From: an uncultured Oscillospiraceae bacterium
GTDB taxonomy: Bacteria; Bacillota; Clostridia; Oscillospirales; Ruminococcaceae
Assembly: GCA_910586535.1 (NCBI GenBank)
Contig: CAJUHS010000022.1
Span: forward strand, 1-34,618
DNA: 34,618 nt
Reading direction: 5' to 3'
The notes under the pieces were generated by a model, which was given only the letters and a program-made list of their open reading frames with translations, had not been told where the DNA came from and searched no databases. The stretch's first letter is position 1. Every line of letters starts with the position of its first letter. Both the position numbers and the translations under genes were made by a program. Below, piece by piece: positions 1-5,807 of this stretch.

Positions 1-42
1 GTTTTCCTCCCGCTTGCGGCGGAATCCTCTTGCTACATTCAT
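1..42 (-). CDS. N-terminal start of a gene running off the left edge
   Basis: An ATG at 42 reading left opens a frame beginning MNVARGFRRKREEN and continues out of the window. A good ribosome binding site (GGAGG) lies a few bases upstream, inside the end of the preceding gene, and the ATG follows that gene's stop by two bases, so it should be translationally coupled to it. Only 14 codons are visible. It is basic at the N-terminus; no function can be assigned. It would be the fourth gene of the leftward operon of the integrated element. Confidence 0.5.
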   Translation of the reverse strand, partial: MNVARGFRRKREEN

Positions 43-44
43 GT

Positions 45-362
45 TCAGTCCTCCTTTTTCATGTATTCAGGATTATTGATCCCCTCATATACACATTTAT
101 GGTCAAGCTCGAAATACTGATCGCAAGTGATCGCTCCGAGCTGACGAGCCATATCTATTGCGCCCTTGGCTTCATACAGGTTTCTTATTGGAGACGGCGT
201 GCTTTTTGCGTATGCAATTTTCTTTTTCAGTGCTGAGTATGTATTCTCTTTGGATTGGCTTTCGTTAAAGTAACCTTTGCTCTCCGCCTGTTCCACAAAA
301 GCGTTTATGAGATACGGGGCAAGAAATCCGGATACTATGCTGATAAACTGAGATTTAGTCAT
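45..362 (-). CDS. Small hypothetical protein of the integrated element
   Basis: A 105-residue protein beginning MTKSQFISIVSGFLAPYLIN. The longer open frame extends upstream to 455, but the ATG at 362 has a GGGAG ribosome binding site at the right distance and the upstream part overlaps the preceding gene in another frame, so 362 is chosen. It overlaps the upstream gene by eight bases, which suggests translational coupling. The N-terminal segment is hydrophobic and could be amphipathic or membrane-associated; the rest is charged. I do not recognise the family. Context (leftward operon divergent from an XRE repressor and ImmA protease) suggests a phage or conjugative-element accessory gene. Confidence 0.7.
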   Translation of the reverse strand: MTKSQFISIVSGFLAPYLINAFVEQAESKGYFNESQSKENTYSALKKKIAYAKSTPSPIRNLYEAKGAIDMARQLGAITCDQYFELDHKCVYEGINNPEYMKKED

Positions 363-594
363 CAATATACCTCCCAGTGATTTCTTTGAATTCCTCATAA
401 ATGCGGTCAGCGTCCTCTTCGCGGGCGTATTTCCGCATGATTTCGTAAAGCTCATGAGCAGTGTGCAGACATTCGGTGCAGATAAAATCGTCGTTGCTGT
501 GGGCTATGCTGATTATGAGTTTGCCGAGCCTGTCAACGATGTTGTCTATCGCTTCGAGGGCTTCGGTAAGTTCTTTTGATTCTTCTTTACTCAT
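355..594 (-). CDS. Small acidic helical hypothetical protein of the integrated element
   Basis: A 79-residue, strongly acidic, predicted all-helical protein starting MSKEESKELTEALEAIDNIV. The start at 594 is favoured over the upstream ATG at 621 because AGAGGTG lies five to eight bases before it and because 621 would overlap the upstream gene. Two cysteines in an F-x-C-T-E-C segment near the middle are notable but isolated. It overlaps the following gene by eight bases. No family recognised; its position in the leftward operon suggests an accessory gene of the mobile element. Confidence 0.7.
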   Translation of the reverse strand: MSKEESKELTEALEAIDNIVDRLGKLIISIAHSNDDFICTECLHTAHELYEIMRKYAREEDADRIYEEFKEITGRYIDD

Positions 595-598
595 GACG

Positions 599-1018
599 TC
601 ACCTCTTTTCAAAGGAAACAAATAATTTGTTTCCGTTAAAATAGTTCGCTACAGCCTCCGGTATTTCTTGCTCACGTAACGAATTAAGTTGTTGACGAAC
701 TTGACGGCGGCGATCAGAGTGTTCCTTTGAAAGAGCTTTTATTTCGCTGTTATCGGAGTTGGGCATAAAACCAACTGTAAACTTAATTGGCTGTGGTCTT
801 TCGATCTTATCAGTTCCCCAAAAGTCATTAAAATAATTTTTGGCTATTGCTTTAAGCTCTGCAAAAGTACGCTCTACCTTTTTCCTCCTATGACCTCTGC
901 CAGCTATGTCGCCGCAAAGGAATTGACTGCTGTTATCAGAAACGGTCTTGTCCGGAACGCCAAAGGAATGAAGCATGCTTCTAAACTCAGCTTCTGTTCC
1001 TTCGAGAATAATTTTCAT
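599..1018 (-). CDS. Hypothetical protein, first gene of the leftward element operon
   Basis: A 139-residue protein starting MKIILEGTEAEFRSML, with GAGGAAAA upstream of the ATG. The N-terminal strand-plus-helix pattern (KIILEGTEAEF) resembles short phage proteins that begin with a similar beta-alpha unit, but I cannot name a family. The middle holds a basic stretch (HRRKKVER) and the C-terminal half is charged and helical. It is the first gene of the leftward operon and faces the XRE repressor gene across an operator-like region, the position of the early operon in phage and ICE switches. Its stop is four bases before the next ATG. Confidence 0.7.
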   Translation of the reverse strand: MKIILEGTEAEFRSMLHSFGVPDKTVSDNSSQFLCGDIAGRGHRRKKVERTFAELKAIAKNYFNDFWGTDKIERPQPIKFTVGFMPNSDNSEIKALSKEHSDRRRQVRQQLNSLREQEIPEAVANYFNGNKLFVSFEKR

Positions 1019-1074
1019 AAATTTTCCTCGCTTTCTATTGTTTTTTCAAGTTTCTTATGATACAATTGGCTTGT

Positions 1075-1126
1075 ACCATCATGGTGAACCAAGGGATTAC
1101 TGCGCCTATTCGATTCACCATGTGAA
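1075..1126. promoter_or_regulatory. Operator-like palindromes between divergent element operons
   Basis: The 195-base gap between the leftward operon and the rightward repressor contains several related inverted repeats: ACCAT-C-ATGGT at 1075-1085, TTCAC-CAT-GTGAA at 1114-1126, and a long pair CATGGTGAA (1080-1088) / TTCACCATG (1114-1122). Further GTGAA/TTCAC half-sites occur nearby (around 1174-1179). Repeated half-sites between a repressor and its divergent target operon are typical of XRE-family operators. The link to the repressor at 1214 is inferred from position. I could not place the promoters confidently. Confidence 0.5.
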
Positions 1127-1213
1127 AATTATAACTCACAAACGAAAATTTATCAAGAGGTTTTATCCCCATTTGTGAAGTTTGGCGCTTTGCACATATA
1201 AGGAGTGATTATT

Positions 1214-1660
1214 TTGTCTTTAATTAACGATATTTTAGATGTATTAAATAACAAAAATAAGAAGCAATCTGAGCTGTGCGCTTATTTAGGTATTAATACA
1301 AGTACAATGACAAACTGGAAAAACAGAAATACCGATCCACCATCTAAATATATAATTCCCATATGTGAGTTTTTAGACGTTACACCATATTACTTACTTA
1401 CTGGCAAAGAAAAAGGAACGTGTGATAATGTTCCAGAGCAAGAGCTAATAGAGAGCTATAGGAAACTTTCGGAATTTGAAAAAGGCGAGGTTTTAGGCGA
1501 CATAAAACGCCGCGCAGCTAACGCGGAGCAGGTCAAGATGCCGAACATACAAAGGGTATATCAAGCTGCCAGAACATATAACCGTGAACCTATTCCTACG
1601 GTTATTGAAGCCGATATAACGCCGCTTCTTGAAGCCCCGGACGCTACAGATGAGTATTAA
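1214..1660 (+). CDS. XRE/cI-type repressor (ImmR-like)
   Basis: A 148-residue transcriptional repressor of the Cro/cI helix-turn-helix family. The N-terminal 60 residues carry the domain: a scaffold helix, the recognition unit around SELCAYLGINTSTMTNWKNR, and the typical tail ending in a VTPYYLLTG motif. The C-terminal half is charged and helical. A GTG at 1205 is in frame, but it overlaps the AGGAGT ribosome binding site, so the TTG at 1214, eight bases after that site, is the likelier start. It is followed by an ImmA-type protease, the pair that in ICEBs1 and related elements forms a repressor/anti-repressor switch in which the protease cleaves the repressor on induction. It probably binds the palindromes at 1075-1126. 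Confidence 0.85.
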   Translation: MSLINDILDVLNNKNKKQSELCAYLGINTSTMTNWKNRNTDPPSKYIIPICEFLDVTPYYLLTGKEKGTCDNVPEQELIESYRKLSEFEKGEVLGDIKRRAANAEQVKMPNIQRVYQAARTYNREPIPTVIEADITPLLEAPDATDEY

Positions 1661-1662
1661 GT

Positions 1663-1708
1663 AAAAATCACCTCTATTAAGGGTATACTCTTAATAGAGG
1701 TGATTTTT
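1663..1708 (+). promoter_or_regulatory. Perfect 19-bp hairpin masking the immA ribosome binding site
   Basis: Arms at 1663-1681 and 1690-1708 are perfect complements of 19 bases with an eight-base loop. The right arm contains the only Shine-Dalgarno sequence of the protease gene (AGAGGTGA), and the hairpin ends two bases before its ATG at 1710. The right arm ends in a run of T, so the same structure could also act as an intrinsic terminator or attenuator after the repressor gene. In readthrough transcripts the hairpin would occlude the ribosome binding site. The sequence shows the structure; its regulatory role is inferred. Confidence 0.75.
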
Positions 1709-1709
1709 T

Positions 1710-2267
1710 ATGAATTATGACAGCTACAAATCAGCCAGAGACATGAGTTGGATTTGTCTTTCCGACAGCGGCGTTCAAACCTTGCCCGTATCACTATCAA
1801 AAGTTTGCAAACATTACGGGTACACGGTAATAAAAAACAGTACGCTGCCGACGGATTCTGAGTTTACACTTAAACCAAACGAACGTGGAAGAAACGTGAT
1901 TACAGACAGCAGTACCTTTATAATAGTACGTGATACAGACAGCTTGCCTATTCAAAGATACTCTATTGCACACGAAATAGGACATATTCTGCTGGGACAT
2001 AATCATACGGAAAATATAACCCGTAGTGATGAGGACGAAACGGAACGCTTTGCAATTGATTTGCTTGCTCCCGCCTGTGTTTTATGGGGATTGGAGTTGC
2101 ATACACCTGAAGAAATATCCGCGGCGTGTAATATTTCCATTACCTCCGCAAAGATACGCGCAGAACGTATGAAAATCCTCTATGCGCGCGGAAAATTTCT
2201 TTTGCACCCGCTCGAAAGACGAGTGTACAAACAGTTTGAGGAGTTTATAAAAAACTACAAAAAGTAG
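1710..2267 (+). CDS. immA: ImmA/IrrE family metallo-endopeptidase
   Basis: A 185-residue zinc protease of the ImmA/IrrE (COG2856) family. The catalytic motif is HEIGH at residues 88-92, with His88 and His92 as zinc ligands and Glu89 as the catalytic base. The downstream family pattern E-x-x-x-x-x-F-A-x-x-L-L-x-P follows at about 112-121, supplying the third ligand from Glu112. Members cleave a partner XRE repressor to derepress phage or ICE genes; here the partner is the repressor directly upstream. Translation probably depends on opening the hairpin at 1663-1708. In ICEBs1 the integrase gene comes next, but here none follows. The symbol is used by family analogy; family confidence is high. 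Confidence 0.9.
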   Translation: MNYDSYKSARDMSWICLSDSGVQTLPVSLSKVCKHYGYTVIKNSTLPTDSEFTLKPNERGRNVITDSSTFIIVRDTDSLPIQRYSIAHEIGHILLGHNHTENITRSDEDETERFAIDLLAPACVLWGLELHTPEEISAACNISITSAKIRAERMKILYARGKFLLHPLERRVYKQFEEFIKNYKK

Positions 2268-2274
2268 TATAATA

Positions 2275-2302
2275 GGTTAATGGGAACTGGTTCCCATTAA
2301 CC
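2275..2302. repeat. 28-base near-perfect palindrome after immA
   Basis: GGTTAATGGGAAC (2275-2287) and GTTCCCATTAACC (2290-2302) are perfect 13-base complements separated by TG. It lies eight bases after the immA stop. Parts of one arm (GTTCCCAT, TTCCCATTAA) recur just downstream at about 2312-2333. It could be a terminator without a strong U-run, or a recombinase or regulator site; the nearby repeats favour a protein-binding role. Confidence 0.6.
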
Positions 2303-2465
2303 TTGATTTTAGTTCCCATATTCCCATTAAAAATTTCCAATTTTAATGGTGCGAAATTGCCGTTATTTAATTTTGGTTTTAATACCGTTTTAATTATAAA
2401 ACAACGCAAATAAGCCATTTTAACGGAATAGCATTTTTATTAAAACGCTATTTTAACGCCCCAAA

Positions 2466-2527
2466 CAATAAAAAGGCATTTCCAGTTGATTTTCAAAAAA
2501 TCAGCCGAAAATGCCTTTATTTTTTTG
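2466..2527. terminator. Bidirectional intrinsic terminator
   Basis: AAGGCATTT around 2472-2481 pairs with AAATGCCTT around 2508-2517, with an inner stem TGATTTT/AAAATCA inside the loop. An A-run precedes and a T-run of about eight follows the stem, so the structure can end transcripts from both sides: immA from the left and the minus-strand operon ending at 2609 from the right. Confidence 0.7.
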
Positions 2528-2535
2528 ACACCATA

Positions 2536-2657
2536 TTTTTCCACCGTCATGAAGCGTCAAGGTTAAAAACGCCTATTCTGCGCCATTTTCCACCTTTTCA
2601 AACCTATTTCAAGGGTTGTCAAGGTTTTTCAAGTTTTTTGCATTTTGCGCGTCAAGC
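2536..2657. repeat. Cluster of direct repeats, possible integrase arm sites
   Basis: Two copies of TTTTCCACC followed by TCA occur at about 2537 and 2586. Three copies of a GTCAAG motif occur at 2556, 2618 and 2651, the first two as GTCAAGGTT. The cluster overlaps the last codons of the truncated gene at 2609. Short spaced direct repeats at an element end resemble arm-type sites of tyrosine recombinases; this is an inference from pattern and position only. Confidence 0.4.
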
Positions 2658-3346
2658 AACAACAAAAACGGTTCTTTCACAATGTTTTCTCTGCCTATAT
2701 CAAGACTGCTTTGAGCAACGCTGCATAATTCAATTTGATATTTTCCGATCGAACGGTAATGTTCTCCTCTTCTTGGACAGGCAGGCTGGCAGCAGGCATT
2801 CACAAGTATCTCACACCTTTGCTTATCCTTTATAAGTGCAAGATCGTCAAACTTGTTGTTCCAGTTATAGTCAATCACCACAAGATTATAGTCTTTATCA
2901 AGCTCGGCGTTGAGATCGTTCATATCGCGTATCTGCTTGCAGGTGGAGGACGTTATCTTATAGCCCGGATAGTTTTCACGGATGTACTGCTCCAGTATCG
3001 GCGACATTACAATGACTTCGTTCATGCCGTTATCAGCCATTTTAAGAATATCATTACATACCTTATCAGAAAGATGCTTTTCCTCGATAAGCGGATTGGT
3101 AAATGTAAATCTGAGGGGTATTCCTCTGCTGTTAAACTCTTTCATGATCTTTTCGTTTATAGATCTGTCATATTTTCCCGAAACGTTTCTGCCGCCATTC
3201 CATAAAGCTCCGGAAAAATTACCGAATACTGAAGCGATTTTTATACCGTCTCTGAAACGTTCGGAATAATTTTTCATATACGAGTCCAGAAGTATATTAA
3301 GGCTGAAATGCTCGGTAAAGCTCGGCAGATGATAATTGATACCCAA
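2609..3346 (-). CDS. U32-peptidase-like hypothetical protein, C-terminus probably lost
   Basis: A 245-residue protein starting MGINYHLPSFTEHFSLN. The first ~210 residues look like a TIM-barrel protein distantly related to peptidase U32/YhbU-type enzymes: a NGGR segment, IPLRFTFTNP, KITSSTCKQIRDMN, and a cysteine cluster ACCQPACPRRGEHYR that could bind a metal or cluster. From memory, proteins of this type continue for roughly another 80-100 residues. Here the sequence after YQIELC turns into an atypical tail (LLLLDAQNAKNLKNLDNP) that overlaps the GTCAAGG repeats. The likely explanation is loss of the 3' end at the element boundary. It follows the M20 peptidase by 22 bases and is probably co-transcribed. 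No precise function known. Confidence 0.65.
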   Translation of the reverse strand: MGINYHLPSFTEHFSLNILLDSYMKNYSERFRDGIKIASVFGNFSGALWNGGRNVSGKYDRSINEKIMKEFNSRGIPLRFTFTNPLIEEKHLSDKVCNDILKMADNGMNEVIVMSPILEQYIRENYPGYKITSSTCKQIRDMNDLNAELDKDYNLVVIDYNWNNKFDDLALIKDKQRCEILVNACCQPACPRRGEHYRSIGKYQIELCSVAQSSLDIGRENIVKEPFLLLLDAQNAKNLKNLDNP

Positions 3347-3368
3347 TTTTTATTTCCCCTTTTAAATT

Positions 3369-4733
3369 TTATTTAACTTCGCATAGCGAACAAATTGCTG
3401 CAGCGAAAATTTTTGCATTTTTTATAAGACTTTCACGGCTGATAGATTCGTCCGCACTGTGCATATTGTTTTCCTCTCCTGGAAATTCAGCTCCGAAAGC
3501 TACGCCGCCAACGGTTTCATGGACATATGTCCCGCCGCCGATAGCAACGCAGTACCCCTTTTCTCCCGTAACAAGCTCATAGACTTCCAGGAGTTTTTTT
3601 ATCAATACGCTGTCCTCGGGAACATAGTGCGGTTCGGAAATCATATCCGCATTCAGTTCAATCCCCGAAGCTGCTGCTTTTTTTTCAAGAGCTGTCAGTA
3701 TTTCTCCGCTTGTTTTTGAGATAGGGAAACGCACGTCCTGCTTGGCTCCAAGTATTCCGTCCGAACAGTTTATCACGCTCAAAACCGTGGTAAGTCCTCC
3801 TGAAATTTCGTCTGAGCATTTTATTCCCGCCGCTGCTCCGTCAGTTTCGCCATAGGGGAACATACCCGACAGCGCAGCCAGAGCCGTGTCCCCGCTTATT
3901 TCCGAAACCGCCGAAATAAGTGCAGTAACGGCATTCGCTCCGTTTTCGGGAGTGGAAGCGTGTGCGCCTTTTCCTTTTGCGGTTATTTTGGTCTTTCCGT
4001 CGGCATATTCGGCGGCTATTGTCACTCCCTCGAATTTTGATGTGTACCCCGAAATATCTGCATTTGTGATATCAAGTACTGCCTCGGCATATTCCGGAAC
4101 AGCGTTTACAGCCTTTCCTCCTGAAATAGAAATGATTTTTGGACATACGGCAAGCTTGTGTGTCACGCGGAGCATACCTTTTTCGGCGTTTATAACGGGG
4201 TAAGAACCGTCGGGCGTGAAAAGCATTTCGGGAAGATTTTCCTTTTTGCGGTAATACGCCAGATCAGCCGAACCGTTTTCCTCGTTGGTACCGAAGATAA
4301 GACGGAAGTTTTTCGCGGGCTTGACTCCGACCGCTTTCAAAGCCTTTACAGCAAACAAAACCGCCGCCGCGGGGCCCTTGTCGTCGATAGCCCCCCTGCC
4401 GTAAAGTCTGCAGTCTTTTTCGGTCAGTTCAAAGGGCTGTACGCTCCAGCCGCTTCCCTCGGGGACAACATCAAGGTGACAAAGTATTCCCAGATCGGGA
4501 GTTCCATTTGCATGGTAAAAGTCCGCCGTGCCCACATAGCTGTCAATATTTCGGATATGAAGCCCAGCCTCGGAGCACATTTCAAGCATTTCCGCGAGAG
4601 CGCGGGCGGGCATTTCGCCGAACGGTGCGCCCTCCGTGGCTTCGCCCATTACCGAGGGAATATGCACAAGTCTGCGCAGATCGGCTATCATTTCCTCCGC
4701 GTGAGAGTCGATATAGGAAAAAATTTTATCCAT
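3369..4733 (-). CDS. pepV: M20 family dipeptidase (PepV/Sapep type)
   Basis: A 454-residue cytoplasmic zinc/manganese dipeptidase of the M20A PepV/Sapep group, which removes N-terminal residues from dipeptides and some tripeptides during peptide utilisation. The metal site is visible: His86 and Asp88 in CHLDVV, the bridging aspartate in GRGAIDDKG (117-118), the Glu151-Glu152 pair in GTNEENGS, and His425 in the C-terminal NNMHSADE segment. An inserted lid domain lies between about residues 185 and 330. Length is normal for the family. The start at 4733 has AAAGGG upstream. It lies 16 bases after the ribbon-helix-helix gene and 22 bases before the U32-like gene, so the three may form one transcript. 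M20 members differ in substrate, so the exact specificity is not certain. Confidence 0.9.
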   Translation of the reverse strand: MDKIFSYIDSHAEEMIADLRRLVHIPSVMGEATEGAPFGEMPARALAEMLEMCSEAGLHIRNIDSYVGTADFYHANGTPDLGILCHLDVVPEGSGWSVQPFELTEKDCRLYGRGAIDDKGPAAAVLFAVKALKAVGVKPAKNFRLIFGTNEENGSADLAYYRKKENLPEMLFTPDGSYPVINAEKGMLRVTHKLAVCPKIISISGGKAVNAVPEYAEAVLDITNADISGYTSKFEGVTIAAEYADGKTKITAKGKGAHASTPENGANAVTALISAVSEISGDTALAALSGMFPYGETDGAAAGIKCSDEISGGLTTVLSVINCSDGILGAKQDVRFPISKTSGEILTALEKKAAASGIELNADMISEPHYVPEDSVLIKKLLEVYELVTGEKGYCVAIGGGTYVHETVGGVAFGAEFPGEENNMHSADESISRESLIKNAKIFAAAICSLCEVK

Positions 4734-4749
4734 AGGCGTGCCCTTTCAG

Positions 4750-4962
4750 TTAATCTTTTTCGCCGTCCGCATTGTAATCAACGTATTCGGCAACCTTGCA
4801 CATAATAGCGGAGCGCAGAAAAGTATTCATCGGCATTTTGGAAATCTCAATAGCTTTTTTCAAAGCTTCATATTCAGATAACTTAAGCTTTACCGACTGA
4901 TATTTAAAATGCTCCTTATCGTATTTTTTATTTGCAGCCATCTGCGATTTTGACACAGCCAT
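4750..4962 (-). CDS. Ribbon-helix-helix (Arc/CopG-like) DNA-binding protein
   Basis: A 70-residue protein. After a basic N-terminal tail, the segment YQSVKLKLSEYEALKKAIEISKMPMNTFLRSAI fits a ribbon-helix-helix fold: a short beta strand (QSVKLKL), helix A, a turn at SKMP and helix B. Such proteins bind DNA as dimers on palindromic or tandem sites and often repress their own genes. Upstream lies a cluster of TAACGYAT half-sites including a perfect 16-base palindrome (5067-5082), a good candidate operator. The ATG at 4962 is preceded by GGTGAT. It is probably the first gene of an operon with the M20 peptidase. It ends in GEKD followed by TAA, as does the XRE gene at 5192. Confidence 0.75.
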   Translation of the reverse strand: MAVSKSQMAANKKYDKEHFKYQSVKLKLSEYEALKKAIEISKMPMNTFLRSAIMCKVAEYVDYNADGEKD

Positions 4963-5006
4963 TTTATCACCGCTTTTAATTATTATATCATTTCACTTAA
5001 ATAAGT

Positions 5007-5088
5007 TACAACGCATATATTGCACAAAATATACGTTATAATTTTGTATGAATAGCATATTGACGTATGCGTTATAACGCATTATAAT
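5007..5088 (+). promoter_or_regulatory. Rightward promoter with palindromic operator in its spacer
   Basis: TTGACG at 5060-5065 and TATAAT at 5083-5088 are 17 bases apart and form a near-consensus sigma-A promoter. The perfect palindrome ATGCGTTATAACGCAT (5067-5082) fills almost the whole spacer. Related half-sites lie to the left: ACAACGCATA near 5008 and TACGTTATA near 5032. A repressor bound here would block RNA polymerase. The divergent ribbon-helix-helix protein is the natural candidate. The promoter points towards a tiny truncated reading frame at 5169. Confidence 0.65.
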
Positions 5089-5153
5089 ATAATCATAATC
5101 AACTACAGCAATCCTTTAAAATAACAACCATTATTGTAGGTTTGCTATAATAA

Positions 5154-5195
5154 CAAAGGAGAATCACTATGGAAATGCTTTACAATTTCGGTTAA
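5154..5195 (+). pseudogene. Duplicated leader with an aborted nine-codon reading frame
   Basis: A 24-base stretch holding AAAGGAGAATCAC, ATG and the first codons GAA ATG is repeated essentially exactly at 5546-5568, 390 bases downstream, where it starts the gene at 5559. In this left copy the frame reads MEMLYNFG and stops at 5195, overlapping the 3' end of the XRE gene on the other strand. It looks like the beginning of a relative of the 5559 gene whose body has been replaced. A TATAAT (5146-5151) lies just upstream, as in the right copy. Confidence 0.6.
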
Positions 5196-5407
5196 TCTTT
5201 TTCACCGGGGACATATTCAAGAATGTCCCCAGGCTGGCAGTCAAGCAGTCTGCAAAGCCGCGTGATATTTTCCGTCGATACAATTTCTCCTGTTCTGAAT
5301 TTTTGCATGGTGCTTTCGCTTAAAATCTTTTCATTTCTAAGCTTGTTCGAGGTATAGCCTTTTTCTTTCAGAGCCGCGAGAATATTAAATTTGTATTTCA
5401 TCGGCAT
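5192..5407 (-). CDS. XRE-family transcriptional regulator (short)
   Basis: A 71-residue single-domain Cro/cI helix-turn-helix protein of the HTH_26 type (MPMKYKFNILAALKEKGYTS...LCRLLDCQPGDILEYVP). The helix-turn-helix spans roughly residues 8-60; the C-terminal DILEYVP signature is typical of this group. The start at 5407 is chosen because AGAGGTGAT sits five bases upstream; longer starts at 5440 and 5431 lack a site. It diverges from the gene at 5559, and the intervening region contains a nested inverted repeat overlapping that gene's promoter, so it probably regulates itself and its neighbour. It ends GEKD like the ribbon-helix-helix protein, with a shared 3' end sequence (GTTAATCTTTTTC on the plus strand). 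Confidence 0.8.
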   Translation of the reverse strand: MPMKYKFNILAALKEKGYTSNKLRNEKILSESTMQKFRTGEIVSTENITRLCRLLDCQPGDILEYVPGEKD

Positions 5408-5480
5408 AATATCACCTCTAATATTATACATTAAAATCATATCGAAAGTAATATATTTTTACACAAATTTTATCACTAAC

Positions 5481-5527
5481 ATTCGTGCAATTTACCAATT
5501 GTGTTACACGAATATTGGTGGTATAAT
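5481..5527 (+). promoter_or_regulatory. Promoter of the 5559 gene with overlapping inverted repeats
   Basis: TTGTGT (5499-5504) and TATAAT (5522-5527) are 17 bases apart. Two inverted repeats surround the -35 region: ATTCGTG (5481-5487) with CACGAAT (5507-5513), and CAATT (5488-5492) with AATTG (5497-5501). The layout suggests a repressor site, most likely for the divergent XRE protein. Confidence 0.6.
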
Positions 5528-5558
5528 ATAGTTAAGAAAACTATAAAGGAGAATCACT

Positions 5559-5807
5559 ATGGAAATGCCAACATTACGGGACTTATTTTACGGTATGAAC
5601 GGCGAGGAAACTTCTTCTCCCGAGCTTGAGGACGAAATGAGAGCCGTGCTGGGCTATCTCGAACACATGACAGAAAAAAGAAAACTTAAAAAATCCGTCG
5701 CAAAAAATATCGCCTGTTCAGCGGAAGATATTTCCCGAACCGCTAAATGCGCAGGTTTTGCCCTTGGATTTTCGGTCGCCGTAAGGCTTTTTGTCCTGCG
5801 CGATTAA
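5559..5807 (+). CDS. Small hypothetical protein, possibly DUF6809-like
   Basis: An 82-residue protein starting MEMPTLRDLFYG after an AAAGGAG site. It has an N-terminal L-x-x-L-F/Y-Y-G segment, a charged helical middle, and a C-terminal GFALGFSVAVRL segment. That pattern (a short LYYG start and a GFxLGxRL end) recalls the small DUF6809 proteins common in clostridial prophage and accessory regions, but I cannot confirm this. It is divergent from the XRE gene and its first 24 bases of leader are duplicated at 5154. Its stop overlaps the fabV stop by four bases on the opposite strand. Confidence 0.6.
   Translation: MEMPTLRDLFYGMNGEETSSPELEDEMRAVLGYLEHMTEKRKLKKSVAKNIACSAEDISRTAKCAGFALGFSVAVRLFVLRD

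Larger units (their letters stand above)
2268..2608. other. Gene-free, repeat-rich junction region
   Basis: About 340 bases without a credible gene, AT-rich, between immA and the truncated gene at 2609. It holds a 28-base palindrome, further copies of a TTCCCAT(TAA) motif near 2311-2333, a bidirectional terminator, and repeated TTTTCCACC and GTCAAGG motifs. The mix is what one expects at the end of an integrated element, where an integrase and attachment site would lie, but no integrase fragment is readable. Confidence 0.6.

Noticed and set aside
2735..3205. Plus-strand frames opposite the U32-like gene
   Set aside because: Antisense shadows without ribosome binding sites or recognisable domains; the minus-strand gene is coherent.
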